64,000 nucleotides of DNA from Agrobacterium pusense (GCF_900102105.1 NZ_FNBB01000005.1:186001-250000); one strand, 5' to 3'; shown: positions 30,912 to 39,972, counted from the stretch's first letter. Notes: generated by a model not told the origin, from the letters alone. A program made the numbers and translations.

Positions 30912-31352
30912 TTATTTCGCGGGCTCGATGAGGGCTATGCCGAAGTCACTGATATAGCTGCGTCGCAGTTCTGCGGGTGTTTCGCGGATAACCACCTCCA
31001 GTGTCGGTCGTACCACGCCTTTCAGAAAATGCCCGCCCTTGGTCGAGCCATCGGCAAAGCCCAGAACGACATGCAGGTGCGGGTTCGGCGTATCTTTTTC
31101 GTCAAGGGTAATATCGCCGAGCAGGCTCAGGACCTCGCTCTGTTCCGTCACGGGTATTTCTTTGTATTCTCGCGATGAAAGGTCGAAAAACGCAAGCGTC
31201 GCGGTGGAGAAGGCACCGATCGCCGTCACCGAGGCCGCGTTGATGTTTTCGGTCCGTGCAAAGCGGCGGATCGCGTCGAATGCCTCTTCATCCGGCTCGA
31301 TCACGAGAATGAAGGTACGTTCGGCGGCGCTCGCCAGCAATCTGCTTTTCAT
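30912..31352 (-). CDS. PPC/DUF296-domain protein
   Basis: A 146-residue PPC (DUF296) domain protein. The family landmarks GAFSTATLAFFDL, the central LLGDITLDEKDTPNPHLHVVLGFADGSTKGGHF and the C-terminal LEVVIRETP are visible; the NPHLH histidines may bind a metal as in structurally known members. The ATG at 31352 has GGGAGGAAG upstream and is preferred over a longer frame. Plant homologues are fused to AT-hooks, but bacterial single-domain forms are uncharacterised. It lies 60 bases after the PfpI gene and probably shares its stress promoter. Confidence 0.8.
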   Translation of the reverse strand: MKSRLLASAAERTFILVIEPDEEAFDAIRRFARTENINAASVTAIGAFSTATLAFFDLSSREYKEIPVTEQSEVLSLLGDITLDEKDTPNPHLHVVLGFADGSTKGGHFLKGVVRPTLEVVIRETPAELRRSYISDFGIALIEPAK

Positions 31353-31411
31353 GACTTCCTCCCAAAAAAGTGCCGCCGGAAGCCGGCGGCACAAAGGAAT
31401 TGCGGAGCTTA

Positions 31412-31972
31412 TCAGGCGGCACGGCGCTCGTGGCGACCTTCCTCCACCTCTTCGACGATCTTGGCCACAAAAGCGTCAAGATCATCGGGGCTGCGGGAGG
31501 TGATGATACCCTTGTCGGTGACCACCTTTTCATCCTTCCAGTTGGCGCCGGCGTTTTTCAGGTCGGTCTTGATCGACCAATAGGATGTGGCGTCACGGCC
31601 ACGAAGGGCGTCGGCTTCGACCAGAAGCCAGGGCGCGTGGCAGATGGCCGCTACCACCTTGCCGGATTTCAGAAAATCGCGGACCACCCGCATGGCGTCT
31701 TCGTCATGGCGCAGCACGTCCGGATTGATCTGGCCGCCGGGAAGCACCAGCGCATCGAAATCATCCGGGCGAACGCTTTTCGCGAGGAGATCGACGGCAA
31801 TACTGTCGCCCCAGTCCTTTTCATCCCAGCTTTTGATTTCTCCTTCCTTGATAGAGGCGATCTTTACATCCGCGCCTTTGGCCTTGAGCTGATCGTAGGG
31901 CACCCTGAGCTCCGAGCGTTCATAGCCGTCGGTTGCCAGGATAAGAATTTTTGCGGCGTTAATAGCAGTCAT
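31412..31972 (-). CDS. DJ-1/PfpI-family protein (general stress protein 18 type)
   Basis: A 186-residue DJ-1/PfpI protein. KILILATDGYERSEL is at the N-terminus with the conserved glutamate, DALVLPGGQINPDVLR in the middle, and the nucleophile elbow AAICHAPWLL holds the reactive cysteine and adjacent histidine. This subgroup (YhbO/YraA/PfpI) is linked to repair of glycated proteins and general stress resistance. The ATG has AAAGGAGA upstream. It is the second gene of a minus-strand set driven by an exact EcfG promoter at 32368-32392. Confidence 0.88.
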   Translation of the reverse strand: MTAINAAKILILATDGYERSELRVPYDQLKAKGADVKIASIKEGEIKSWDEKDWGDSIAVDLLAKSVRPDDFDALVLPGGQINPDVLRHDEDAMRVVRDFLKSGKVVAAICHAPWLLVEADALRGRDATSYWSIKTDLKNAGANWKDEKVVTDKGIITSRSPDDLDAFVAKIVEEVEEGRHERRAA

Positions 31973-31989
31973 ATCTGTCTCCTTTGGGT

Positions 31990-32211
31990 TCAATCTTCCT
32001 TGTCCGAATTCACGGAGGGGAGGAAAAATTCCACGTCTTTGCGGCGTTCCGCGTCGAGCGGTTCGATGTGCGTCTGCCAGAATGTCTCGGCTGCAGCTGG
32101 TTCGTGCTCCCATTGGCGCACAAATGTCTTGTTGTCGTCGATCATCACCTGACGCGTGCCGCCGAGCCGCAGATATTCTTCCGCAAGTTTGCGCGTTTCG
32201 GTTTTTTCCAT
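31990..32211 (-). CDS. Small conserved-looking protein, 73 residues, unknown function
   Basis: A 73-residue acidic protein beginning METKTETR-like (MEKTETRKLAEEYLRLGG). It contains mostly helical sequence with WEHEPAAAETFWQTHIEPLD in the middle. I do not recognise a family with confidence. The ATG at 32211 has AAGGAG eight bases before it, whereas the longer open frame would start inside the promoter region. It lies 17 bases before the PfpI gene and is the first gene behind the exact EcfG promoter, so it is likely a small stress-induced cytoplasmic protein. Confidence 0.65.
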   Translation of the reverse strand: MEKTETRKLAEEYLRLGGTRQVMIDDNKTFVRQWEHEPAAAETFWQTHIEPLDAERRKDVEFFLPSVNSDKED

Positions 32212-32367
32212 GTCGCGGCTCCTTGTGTGTGGAATCGGGAACGGAGGGACGCCGGATGGGTAAGAAGCTCGACTGCCGTTTCGTTGGCCACCGGGAGAAA
32301 ACGGAAAAACCCCGATGTTCTTCAGCGCCATCATGTCCGTTTGACACGGCGGCCCTCCTGCCAGAAC

Positions 32368-32392
32368 AACGTGAGCTTTCCGGTATGGTTCC
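32368..32392 (-). promoter_or_regulatory. Exact EcfG promoter, GGAAC-N16-CGTT, for the PfpI operon
   Basis: On the minus strand GGAAC (32392-32388) and CGTT (32371-32368) are 16 bases apart. It points at the 73-residue, PfpI and PPC genes; the leader to the first start codon is about 150 bases and contains no other gene that I can support. Confidence 0.75.
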
Positions 32393-32450
32393 GCACTTTT
32401 TTAACGGCGCATGCGTGCTGCGGCCCAATAAATCGCGCGCAATTTTTGCC

Positions 32451-32476
32451 GGAACAAACGGGCCGCTTGTGCTGTT
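32451..32476 (+). promoter_or_regulatory. EcfG-type promoter candidate, GGAAC-N17-TGTT, for the amidohydrolase/QEGLA/ATP-grasp operon
   Basis: GGAAC at 32451-32455 and TGTT at 32473-32476, 25 bases before the first ATG of the operon. One -10 base differs from the consensus. It is back to back with the exact promoter of the PfpI operon, 60 bases away. Confidence 0.55.
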
Positions 32477-32501
32477 CTACCCCTGATGCAGGGGAGGCAG
32501 C

Positions 32502-33320
32502 ATGGTAGCCAGACACAGCGACGGCAAGGATGAAAATACGGGCTTCTGGACGATCGGGTTTGGCAATTCGCCGGTTATCGGCACGGCCATCCATGACGGC
32601 CACCGCATACGGCCCGATATAGCCGGGCTGATGGCGCTTTCGGGCGAACAACGCCTGAGAGAGGAAGATCCGTTCACCGGCGACATGATTGCGGGATTGA
32701 CCAACCGCGTCATTGTGCACCACTCACGTTTCGAAATCGACCTCAACCGCGCCGCCGATCAGGCCATCTATCTGAAGCCGGAACAATCCTGGGGGCTTGA
32801 GGTATGGAAGCAGGAGCCCGCGCCGGCAGCGGTCCGGCAATCTCTGGATTTCCACGCGGATTATTACGCGATGCTGGAAAATACGCTGGCCGCGCTCGAA
32901 CGGCGGCACGGCGCTTTTGTCGTGCTAGACGTGCACACATACAACCATCGCCGGCAGGGTCCGGCTGCGCCGCCGACCACGCCTGCGGAAGCACCCGATA
33001 TCAATATCGGCACCTTTTCCATGGACCGCAGCCGCTGGAACGATATCGTCAGCGCCGTCGGTCATCATTTCGCGTCAGCGACCATTGCCGGACGCCGTCT
33101 TGATGTCCGCGAGAACGTGGCGTTTCAGGGCAAGGGGGAACAGACCCGTTTCATTCACGAGCGTTTCGCGGAAAACGGCTGTGCCATCGCCATCGAGTTC
33201 AAGAAATTCTTTATGGACGAATGGACAGGAAAGCCGGACAGGCGCGTAGTGTCGGAAATACGGGACATGATCACGGCACTTCAGCCCGTTGTCGAGGAAT
33301 GTCTGAGGTCGCGGCGATGA
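32502..33320 (+). CDS. N-formylglutamate amidohydrolase-family protein
   Basis: A 272-residue protein of the N-formylglutamate amidohydrolase (FGase) family. Likely zinc-site elements are HDGH at 31-34, REEDPFTG at 53-60 and DVHTYNH at 143-149; SRFEIDLNR at 75-83 is a hallmark substrate-binding stretch. Classical members (HutG) hydrolyse N-formylglutamate in histidine breakdown, but no hut genes are nearby. Instead its stop overlaps the start of a QEGLA protein gene (ATGA) and an ATP-grasp gene follows, so it more likely removes an acyl or glutamyl-type group from a peptide or small conjugate. That role is inference. Confidence 0.82.
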   Translation: MVARHSDGKDENTGFWTIGFGNSPVIGTAIHDGHRIRPDIAGLMALSGEQRLREEDPFTGDMIAGLTNRVIVHHSRFEIDLNRAADQAIYLKPEQSWGLEVWKQEPAPAAVRQSLDFHADYYAMLENTLAALERRHGAFVVLDVHTYNHRRQGPAAPPTTPAEAPDINIGTFSMDRSRWNDIVSAVGHHFASATIAGRRLDVRENVAFQGKGEQTRFIHERFAENGCAIAIEFKKFFMDEWTGKPDRRVVSEIRDMITALQPVVEECLRSRR

Positions 33321-35194
33321 ATGTTTCTGCCGCCCGTGATGTCCCTTCTCCCACTGCCGAGCTGGTGGATGACGTGACATCTTGCCTCCAGGCAGGCAAG
33401 GCAATACGTCGCGATATCGGCAAAGACGGCCGGCTTCATATCGACCGGCCACTACCTTTCCTGTGCCTGCATCTGACCGGCGGCACGAAAGATCTTGCCG
33501 CGCGCGACATTGCCGCCGCTCACGCTTCCTATCTCATTGCTTCGACCGTTCAGGAGGCCGCGCCGTTGATCGAGGCCGTGGGTACGGCCATGCGGGAGCG
33601 TTTCGGCGCCTTCATCGTGCTCGATATCGGTGAGTTGGAGCACGACATCCTGCTTGCCGACGATTCACCCTTCTTACCGCATTATGAGGTCTCCGTCTCG
33701 GCAACAGCCGAACCGGAAACACAAAAGGCCCGTCGGGTATTCATCAAGGCTGTGTGTGACGCCGAGGTCCGGTTTCGTACACCGCGCATCACCCGGCCCG
33801 AGCCGGAAGGCGACCCGATCCTCCGGTTTCAGAATGCAGGACTGGACTTTCCCTGTATCAGTGTCCGTTTCGCGCCGATCTATAGACAGCCGGAATCCGG
33901 TGCCGATTATCCGGGCCTGCGCGAGACGATGATCGCCGATCTTTTCGACGCGGGCCTGCAAGCCTTCTCGTCATTCTCTGCAGGGATGGACGCGCTCAAG
34001 GTGACCAGCCACAGGGCGCTCGGCCGCAAGGCCTTCGTCGATGCGGTCAGGCGCGCAGACAGGTCCATCGACGATATCGTATCGTCCTTCGATTTCCTTC
34101 TCTCCGTCACGCCAATCAATGCCCGCCGGGCCTTCGAGGAATTTCGGGACGGCAGCTTCCAGTTCGCGCCGCGTCTTCTCTACCGGCCGTTAGGCGTCGA
34201 TGTCGAGGAGCAGAAGCGAAAGCTCTATTCGGTGGTTTTCGATCATCTGGAAGATCCGGTGCTTTACCATCTCTATCGGGAGAAACAGCAGGAGATCGAT
34301 CTGCAACTGACGATGCTGGCCAATCTGCACCGGCGCACTTTCACGGATTTTTCCCGCGCCCTCTATGGCGCCGTCGAACCTGCGCTGCTGACGCTGGCGC
34401 TGCGGGTGCTGGAGGATTGTCCTCGCCGGGAGGAGGGCGGCGAAATCGCGATGGTAGATTGTTACGCCGTCGCACGGAAGTCGCGCGAGATGGTCGAGTC
34501 CTACTTGGCCGAGGAGGCGGGCTTCAAGGCACGGGTAGAAATCCGCGACGACCTGCCGCCGGGTCTGATGGTGACGGGCGAGAAACTTCTGATTTCCCGG
34601 CACACGGTTATGGAACAGCGCCGTGTCGAAGCGCTCCTGTCGCATGAGATCGGCGTGCATCTCCTCACCTATTTCAATGGGTCGTTTCAGGGGCTCAGGC
34701 TCTTTCGCACCGGCCTCTCCGGCTATGAGGGCGTGCAGGAAGGGCTGGCGGTGCTCGCGGAGCATCTGGCTGGCGGAATGACGCGCGAGCGCCTGCGGCT
34801 GATTGCGGCCCGCGTCGTCGGCTGTGCCGCCATGCTGGATGGCGCCAGCTTTGTGGAGACGTTCCGGCTCATGACCCGCGACCATGGTTTTGATGAGGCT
34901 GGCGCCTTCAACATGACGTTGCGCATCTATCGCGGCGGCGGCCTCTCGAAGGACGCGATCTATTTGCGCGGGCTGGCGGAGGTGCTGGACCATCTGCGCA
35001 AGGGCGGTGCGCTCGATCCGTTCTGGATGGGCAAGATCGCCGCCCAGCATTTCCCGGTCATGCAGGAGCTTGCCCTGCGCGGCCTTTTGCGCCCGCCAGG
35101 CGTCAGGCCCGCATTCCTGCTGCCGGCCAGGGCCAACGAGCGTCTGGAAAAAATCCGGGCGGGAATATCCATTGCCGAACTCGCGACATTATAG
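33317..35194 (+). CDS. DUF1704/QEGLA-motif putative zinc metallopeptidase
   Basis: A 625-residue protein of the TIGR02421/DUF1704 group, named in databases as flavohemoglobin expression-modulating QEGLA motif protein. It carries HEIGVH at residues 443-448 (an HExxxH zinc motif) and VQEGLAVLAEHL with QEGLA at 474-478. The same HExxxH arrangement is used by the eukaryotic DUF1704 enzyme MATCAP, a tubulin tyrosine carboxypeptidase; E475 is a plausible third ligand. The first 300 residues form a separate region with no family I recognise. The ATG overlaps the amidohydrolase stop. Peptidase activity is inferred from the motif; the cellular substrate is unknown. Confidence 0.8.
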   Translation: MNVSAARDVPSPTAELVDDVTSCLQAGKAIRRDIGKDGRLHIDRPLPFLCLHLTGGTKDLAARDIAAAHASYLIASTVQEAAPLIEAVGTAMRERFGAFIVLDIGELEHDILLADDSPFLPHYEVSVSATAEPETQKARRVFIKAVCDAEVRFRTPRITRPEPEGDPILRFQNAGLDFPCISVRFAPIYRQPESGADYPGLRETMIADLFDAGLQAFSSFSAGMDALKVTSHRALGRKAFVDAVRRADRSIDDIVSSFDFLLSVTPINARRAFEEFRDGSFQFAPRLLYRPLGVDVEEQKRKLYSVVFDHLEDPVLYHLYREKQQEIDLQLTMLANLHRRTFTDFSRALYGAVEPALLTLALRVLEDCPRREEGGEIAMVDCYAVARKSREMVESYLAEEAGFKARVEIRDDLPPGLMVTGEKLLISRHTVMEQRRVEALLSHEIGVHLLTYFNGSFQGLRLFRTGLSGYEGVQEGLAVLAEHLAGGMTRERLRLIAARVVGCAAMLDGASFVETFRLMTRDHGFDEAGAFNMTLRIYRGGGLSKDAIYLRGLAEVLDHLRKGGALDPFWMGKIAAQHFPVMQELALRGLLRPPGVRPAFLLPARANERLEKIRAGISIAELATL

Positions 35195-35204
35195 GAGGGG
35201 CTTC

Positions 35205-36251
35205 ATGCGTATCGCATTTTTCGTCAATTCGATTGAAACCGAGGGGCCGAATTTTGCAACCGGCCTGCTGGCCATGGCGGCGCTTAATCGCGGCCATGAG
35301 GTTATCTATCTGACGCCGGGTGACTTTACCCTGCGTTCGGATGACAGCCTGACGATCCATGCCACGGTGCTGCCGAAGGCGAAATACAAGAAATCCGAAG
35401 CGTTTCATGCTGCTCTTCAGGACAAGACGCTGGAACGGCGGACCATGGATGTCGAGGAGGTCGATGCTTTGATGCTGCGCAACGATCCCTCGCTCGACCA
35501 GACCACACGGCCCTGGGCGGTCCATGCCGGCATCCTGTTCGGTCGGCTCGCCGAACAGCGCGGTGTCGTCGTACTGAACGATCCCGAAGGTCTGGCGCTG
35601 GCGCAGAACAAGCTCTATTTCCAGAGCTTTCCCGAAATCGTCCGGCCGACCACGATTATTTCGCGCAATGTGGATGAAATCCGAGCCTTCGCCGATGCCC
35701 ATCCAAAAGGCGTCATCGTCAAGCCGCTGCAGGGCTCCGGCGGCAAGAACGTCTTCAAGATCGGCTCCAGCAAGGAAACCAATCTCAACCAGATTTTCGA
35801 AGCCGTCAGCCTCGAGGGTTATCTGATCGCGCAGGCCTATCTGCCGGCTGCTAAGGACGGCGATATCCGCTTCTTCATGATGAATGGCCGGCCGCTGATG
35901 CGCGACGGCAAATATGCCGCCCTTCGCCGTGTGCCTGCAAAAGGCGATCTGCGTTCCAACATCCACGCCCGCGGTACGGCGGAGGCCGTGAAGGTGACAG
36001 ACGACATCGTGGCGCTTGCCGAAATGGTGCGGCCGAAGCTGGTGGAGGACGGCATGTTCCTTGTCGGACTTGATATCGTCGGTGACAAGATACTGGAGGT
36101 GAACGTGTTTTCGCCGGGCGGACTTTCCAATATCCGCGACCTCACGGATATGGATTTCAGCGACACGATCATAGAGGCAGTGGAAACCAAGATCGCCATG
36201 CAGAGCGCGTCCGGCGGCACCATCTCCAATCGCCTGCTGGCAACGCTGTAG
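35205..36251 (+). CDS. GshB-like ATP-grasp ligase
   Basis: A 348-residue ATP-grasp enzyme resembling glutathione synthetase. The N-terminal domain holds LRNDPSLDQTTRPWAVHAG (about 91-110). The ATP-grasp core has VIVKPLQGSGGKNVF with K173 and the glycine loop at 177-181, DIRFFMMNGRPL at 220-231, and the metal-binding DIVGDKILEVNVFSPGGL with E298 and N300. AGGAGGGG precedes the ATG. Since it is encoded with a putative carboxypeptidase and an amidohydrolase, a peptide or amino-acid ligase seems more likely than housekeeping glutathione synthesis. It ends exactly one base before the convergent epimerase gene. Confidence 0.83.
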   Translation: MRIAFFVNSIETEGPNFATGLLAMAALNRGHEVIYLTPGDFTLRSDDSLTIHATVLPKAKYKKSEAFHAALQDKTLERRTMDVEEVDALMLRNDPSLDQTTRPWAVHAGILFGRLAEQRGVVVLNDPEGLALAQNKLYFQSFPEIVRPTTIISRNVDEIRAFADAHPKGVIVKPLQGSGGKNVFKIGSSKETNLNQIFEAVSLEGYLIAQAYLPAAKDGDIRFFMMNGRPLMRDGKYAALRRVPAKGDLRSNIHARGTAEAVKVTDDIVALAEMVRPKLVEDGMFLVGLDIVGDKILEVNVFSPGGLSNIRDLTDMDFSDTIIEAVETKIAMQSASGGTISNRLLATL

Positions 36252-37274
36252 TTATTCCTGCAGCGAGGAGGATTGCATCTGCCGATACCAGGCGACGAGG
36301 GCTTTGATGCCCTCTTCGACCGACGTCTGCGGCACGTAGCCGGTAAGGGCTCTCAAAAGATCGGGCGAGGCGAAAGTGCGGGGAACGTCACCCTGCTGCA
36401 TCGGCAGCATGTTGCGGACCGCCGGTTTCCCAACCGCTTTTTCGACCGTCTCGACGAAATGCATCAATTCCACCGGCTGGCCGCCGCCAATATTGACCAC
36501 GCGGAACGGTGCATGGTGGGAGAGCGTGTCGGTGACGCCTTCTTGTGTGACGCGGTTTTCCTCGGAAGGGATGACCGCGCTCAGTCGGACGATGCCCTCC
36601 ACCAGGTCGTCGATATAGGTGAAGTCGCGGCTCATTTTGCCTTGACCGTAGATATCGATCGGGCGGCCGTTCGAGATGGCGTCGACGAATTTGATCGGTG
36701 CCATGTCCGGCCGCCCCCAAGGACCGTAGACCGTAAAGAAACGAAAGGCGGTGGTGGGCAGCTTGTGCAGATGGGCATAACTGTGCGCCATCAGTTCCAT
36801 CGACTTCTTGGTGGCGGCGTAAAGCGTCATCGGCTCATCGGCCTTGTCGCTTTCCGCAAACGGGATTTTCTCATTGGCGCCGTAGATGGAGGAGGTCGAT
36901 GCCAGCATCAGGTGCTTGACATCAAGGCTTCTGGCAAGCTCCAGCATGTTAAACGAGCCAATGAGATTGGAATCGACATAGGCGCGGGGATTTTCAAGGC
37001 TGTAACGCACACCCGCCTGGGCGGCGAGATGAATGATGATTTCAGGCTCGGCGGCGTCGGCCGCGCGCTTCAGCGCATCCGTATCCTCGAGCATGCCGAT
37101 CTCCGCCCGGAAGCCGTTGGAGCGGGAAAGAATGGCGTGACGCTTTTCCTTGAGGCTGACATCGTAATATTTCGTCATGCCGTCGAAGCCGGTGACGAAA
37201 TGACCAGCATCGAGCAGACGCTTGGCGACGTAAAAGCCGATAAAGCCTGCTGTGCCGGTGACCAGATAACGCAT
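36252..37274 (-). CDS. lpsL: UDP-glucuronate 4-epimerase (NAD-dependent epimerase)
   Basis: A 340-residue extended short-chain dehydrogenase. The glycine motif is [17 protein letters not shown] at the N-terminus, followed by [15 protein letters not shown] at about 82-96, the [12 protein letters not shown] catalytic segment and the [19 protein letters not shown]-x3-K pair. [16 protein letters not shown] is typical of UDP-glucuronate epimerases, which supply UDP-galacturonate for lipopolysaccharide or capsule. It follows the UDP-glucose dehydrogenase gene in the same operon, giving UDP-glucose to UDP-glucuronate to UDP-galacturonate. Confidence 0.9.
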   Translation of the reverse strand: MRYLVTGTAGFIGFYVAKRLLDAGHFVTGFDGMTKYYDVSLKEKRHAILSRSNGFRAEIGMLEDTDALKRAADAAEPEIIIHLAAQAGVRYSLENPRAYVDSNLIGSFNMLELARSLDVKHLMLASTSSIYGANEKIPFAESDKADEPMTLYAATKKSMELMAHSYAHLHKLPTTAFRFFTVYGPWGRPDMAPIKFVDAISNGRPIDIYGQGKMSRDFTYIDDLVEGIVRLSAVIPSEENRVTQEGVTDTLSHHAPFRVVNIGGGQPVELMHFVETVEKAVGKPAVRNMLPMQQGDVPRTFASPDLLRALTGYVPQTSVEEGIKALVAWYRQMQSSSLQE

Positions 37275-37357
37275 GATGATTTCCCGAATCCATTGGTGCG
37301 TCTGCGGTTAAACCGAAACGCAGAAAACCTTTTGATGAAACTGCGATGGCGGCGCTT

Positions 37358-38689
37358 TCAAGCGTCGTTATCCGACCCGCCTTCCTGCGGGCGACCGACG
37401 GCGGCATAGATGAAGCCATGGGCGGCGACTTCGTCGGTGCGGTAAATATTGCGTAAATCCACCAGCACCGGGCTTTTCATGATCGCCTTGAGGCGCGGCA
37501 GGTCGAGGGCGCGGAACTGGTTCCACTCCGTCACGATGACCACCGCGTCAGCGCCTTCCGCAGCCTCATAAGGCCCGGTTGCGTAATCGATGTCCTCGAT
37601 CAGATGGCGGGCATTCGCCATGCCTTCCGGGTCGTAACCCACCACCTTCGCGCCCCCGTCCTGCAGGGTCTGGATGATGGCGATCGCCGGGCTGTCGCGC
37701 ATGTCGTCGGTATTCGGCTTGAAGGTGAGGCCTAGCACGGCGATCTTCTTGCCGCGCACGTCGCCGCCCACCGCGTTGATGACCTTGCGGCCCATGGCGC
37801 GCTTGCGGTTGTCGTTGATGGCGATGGTGGTTTCGATCAGCCGCACCGGCGCATCATAGTCCTGCGCGGTCTTGGCGAGCGCCAGCGTATCCTTCGGAAA
37901 ACAGGAGCCGCCATAACCGGGGCCGGCATGCAGGAATTTCGGGCCGATTCGGCCATCGAGGCCAATACCGCGCGAGACATCCTGCACATTGGCGCCAACC
38001 TTTTCGCACAGATCGGCCATTTCGTTGATGAAGGTGATCTTCATCGCCAGAAAGGCGTTGGCGGCGTATTTGATGAGTTCGGAAGCGCGTCTGGTGGTGA
38101 AGAGCAGCGGCGACTGGTTGAGATAGAGCGGGCGGTAAACCTCGGTCATGACCGGCCGGGCACGTTCATCCGAAAGGCCGACGACGATACGGTCCGGCCG
38201 CTTGAAATCCTCTATCGCCGCACCTTCGCGCAGAAATTCCGGGTTGGAAACCACGGCGAAATCGGCCGAGGGGTTTTCCTCATGGATAATTCGTTCCACT
38301 TCGTCGCCGGTGCCGACGGGAACGGTGGATTTGGTGACGATTACGGTAAAACCATCCAGCGCATGGGCAATTTCCTTTGCCGCCGCATAGACATAACCGA
38401 GATCGGCATGGCCGTCCCCGCGCCGTGAAGGCGTGCCGACCGCGATGAAGACCACGTCGGCCTTGGCAACGGCGGCGGAGAGATCGGTGGTGAAGCTCAA
38501 CCGCCCGGCTTTGGCATTGTTGGCGACGATGGTCTCCAGACCCGGCTCGAAGATCGGGATATGGCCATTTTTCAAGGCTTCGATCTTTTCCGGCATCTTG
38601 TCGACGCAAACCACGTCATGGCCGAAATCTGCAAAACACGCGCCGGACACAAGGCCGACATAACCCGAACCGATCATCACAATCCGCAT
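37358..38689 (-). CDS. ugd: UDP-glucose 6-dehydrogenase
   Basis: A 443-residue enzyme of the UDP-glucose/GDP-mannose dehydrogenase family, the standard length. MRIVMIGSGYVGLVSGACFADFGHDVVCVD is the NAD domain start, FIAVGTPSRRGDGHADL and VVSNPEFLREGAAIEDF follow, and the catalytic cysteine lies in GPGYGGSCFPKDT (about 253-265). AVLGLTFKPNTDDMRDSPA marks the C-terminal domain. It oxidises UDP-glucose to UDP-glucuronate for surface polysaccharides (RkpK type). 83 bases separate it from the epimerase gene downstream. Confidence 0.94.
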   Translation of the reverse strand: MRIVMIGSGYVGLVSGACFADFGHDVVCVDKMPEKIEALKNGHIPIFEPGLETIVANNAKAGRLSFTTDLSAAVAKADVVFIAVGTPSRRGDGHADLGYVYAAAKEIAHALDGFTVIVTKSTVPVGTGDEVERIIHEENPSADFAVVSNPEFLREGAAIEDFKRPDRIVVGLSDERARPVMTEVYRPLYLNQSPLLFTTRRASELIKYAANAFLAMKITFINEMADLCEKVGANVQDVSRGIGLDGRIGPKFLHAGPGYGGSCFPKDTLALAKTAQDYDAPVRLIETTIAINDNRKRAMGRKVINAVGGDVRGKKIAVLGLTFKPNTDDMRDSPAIAIIQTLQDGGAKVVGYDPEGMANARHLIEDIDYATGPYEAAEGADAVVIVTEWNQFRALDLPRLKAIMKSPVLVDLRNIYRTDEVAAHGFIYAAVGRPQEGGSDNDA

Positions 38690-38929
38690 TCTTTTTCCTT
38701 TCGGTTAGCGAGGCCATGGTAACGCAGCAATATCAGCCGGGGAAATCATCGGGTGAAAATCGCAGGATAATATTTAGCCGCCTTCATGCCCGTCGCCAAG
38801 CGCCGCGATCAACACCGGCTAACGTCTTTCCATGACGGGGATGTGATGGCGGTGACGGGACAAATTTGCCGCACCTTGCAGCCATTTGCACTGGTCGCGT
38901 TCAATCGGACCATTTTACGATTTTTCCGG

Positions 38930-38958
38930 CTTGCACTCATAGGTAGCCGGGTCTAGCC
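38930..38958 (+). promoter_or_regulatory. Sigma-70-type promoter, CTTGCA-N17-CTAGCC
   Basis: CTTGCA at 38930-38935 and CTAGCC at 38953-38958 resemble the rhizobial housekeeping consensus CTTGAC-N17-CTATAT. It would start transcription near 38965, leaving a leader of about 110 bases before the permease gene at 39076. Confidence 0.5.
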
Positions 38959-38964
38959 ATAGGG

Positions 38965-39075
38965 AGAGGATCAAAATCTGCCAGACTGTCTGTCCCCCGG
39001 AGTGGGGGCGTCCAGGCCGCGTTCCACGCGGCTGGGAGAAGCTTTGCGTTGCGGTCGATTTTCGGGGACGTTTAA
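38965..39075 (+). other. Structured 5' leader of the DMT permease gene
   Basis: The 386-base gap between ugd and the permease contains no gene that I can support. Its last 110 bases form two clear hairpins: CCCCC/GGGGG (38994-38998 with 39004-39008) and GCCGCGT/ACGCGGC (39016-39022 with 39026-39032). There is no U run after the second. It could be a cis-acting regulatory leader, but it matches no riboswitch class that I can name. Confidence 0.4.
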
Positions 39076-39963
39076 ATGCAAAAGGGTTTTCTGCTCGGTC
39101 TGTTCGCCTACGCGACCTTTTCCATGGGCGATGCCACCATCAAGTCGCTTGGATCGCAGATCAGCGTTTTCGAAATCGGCTTTTTCAGCATCCTGTTCTC
39201 CGGCATCTTCATCTTCTTCAGCAAACCGCGCGAGGAAAGGTGGCGTGAGTTCTGGCGCATGAGCCGGCCGTTCGCGGTGCACGGTCGCGCCATTTCCGGC
39301 CTGTTCGCGGGTATTTTCGGTATTTATGCCTTCACCACCATTCCGCTGGCGGAAGCCTATGCGCTGATCTTCCTGTCACCGCTCTTCGTAACCGTCCTTT
39401 CCGCCGTCGTGCTGAAGGAGAATATCGGCCCATGGCGCTGGGCTGCGGTTCTGGCGGGCATCGTGGGCGTTATCCTCGTCGTGCGGCCAGGTTTCAAGAC
39501 GCTGGAACTTGGGCATATCGCCGCAATCGGCGTCGCCTTCCTGGCGGCCATGACCATCGTGCTTTTGCGCTCGCTTGCGGGCAAGGAAAAGCGCACCTCG
39601 ATCATGGGTGTGCTGCTGGTCTACGGCCTCACCTTCAACGGCATTGCCTCCATTCCCGATTTTGTCATGCCCAACCTGCACCAGCTGCTGGCCTTTGCCT
39701 TTATCGGGCTTTGCACGGCGACGGGGCAGATCACGCTTCTGGTGGCAACCCGCATTGCACCGGCAAGCCAGATCGCCCCTTCGCATTATTCGCAAATCCT
39801 CTGGGCAGTCGCGATGGGCATGGCCTTCTTCCACGAATATCCTGACGCCATTGCGGTACTCGGGCTCGCCGTCATCGCCGCATCCGGGCTGCTGACAATG
39901 ATCCGCGAAAAGGTCAGGCTCGGCACGGTGCGCTGGAACCCGTTTTTCCGCAATCGCCTCTAA
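39076..39963 (+). CDS. DMT-superfamily permease (EamA domains)
   Basis: A 295-residue inner-membrane protein with ten hydrophobic segments arranged as two EamA repeats. LFAYATFSMGDATIKSLG begins the first, IPLAEAYALIFLSPLFVTVLSAVVLKENIGPWRW the conserved middle, and LLVATRIAPASQIAPSHYSQILWAVAMG the second repeat. This is the drug/metabolite exporter type (RhaT/SAM-transporter-like); the substrate cannot be read from sequence. It is convergent with the LysR gene 10 bases downstream. Confidence 0.85.
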   Translation: MQKGFLLGLFAYATFSMGDATIKSLGSQISVFEIGFFSILFSGIFIFFSKPREERWREFWRMSRPFAVHGRAISGLFAGIFGIYAFTTIPLAEAYALIFLSPLFVTVLSAVVLKENIGPWRWAAVLAGIVGVILVVRPGFKTLELGHIAAIGVAFLAAMTIVLLRSLAGKEKRTSIMGVLLVYGLTFNGIASIPDFVMPNLHQLLAFAFIGLCTATGQITLLVATRIAPASQIAPSHYSQILWAVAMGMAFFHEYPDAIAVLGLAVIAASGLLTMIREKVRLGTVRWNPFFRNRL

Positions 39964-39972
39964 TGCGCACAG

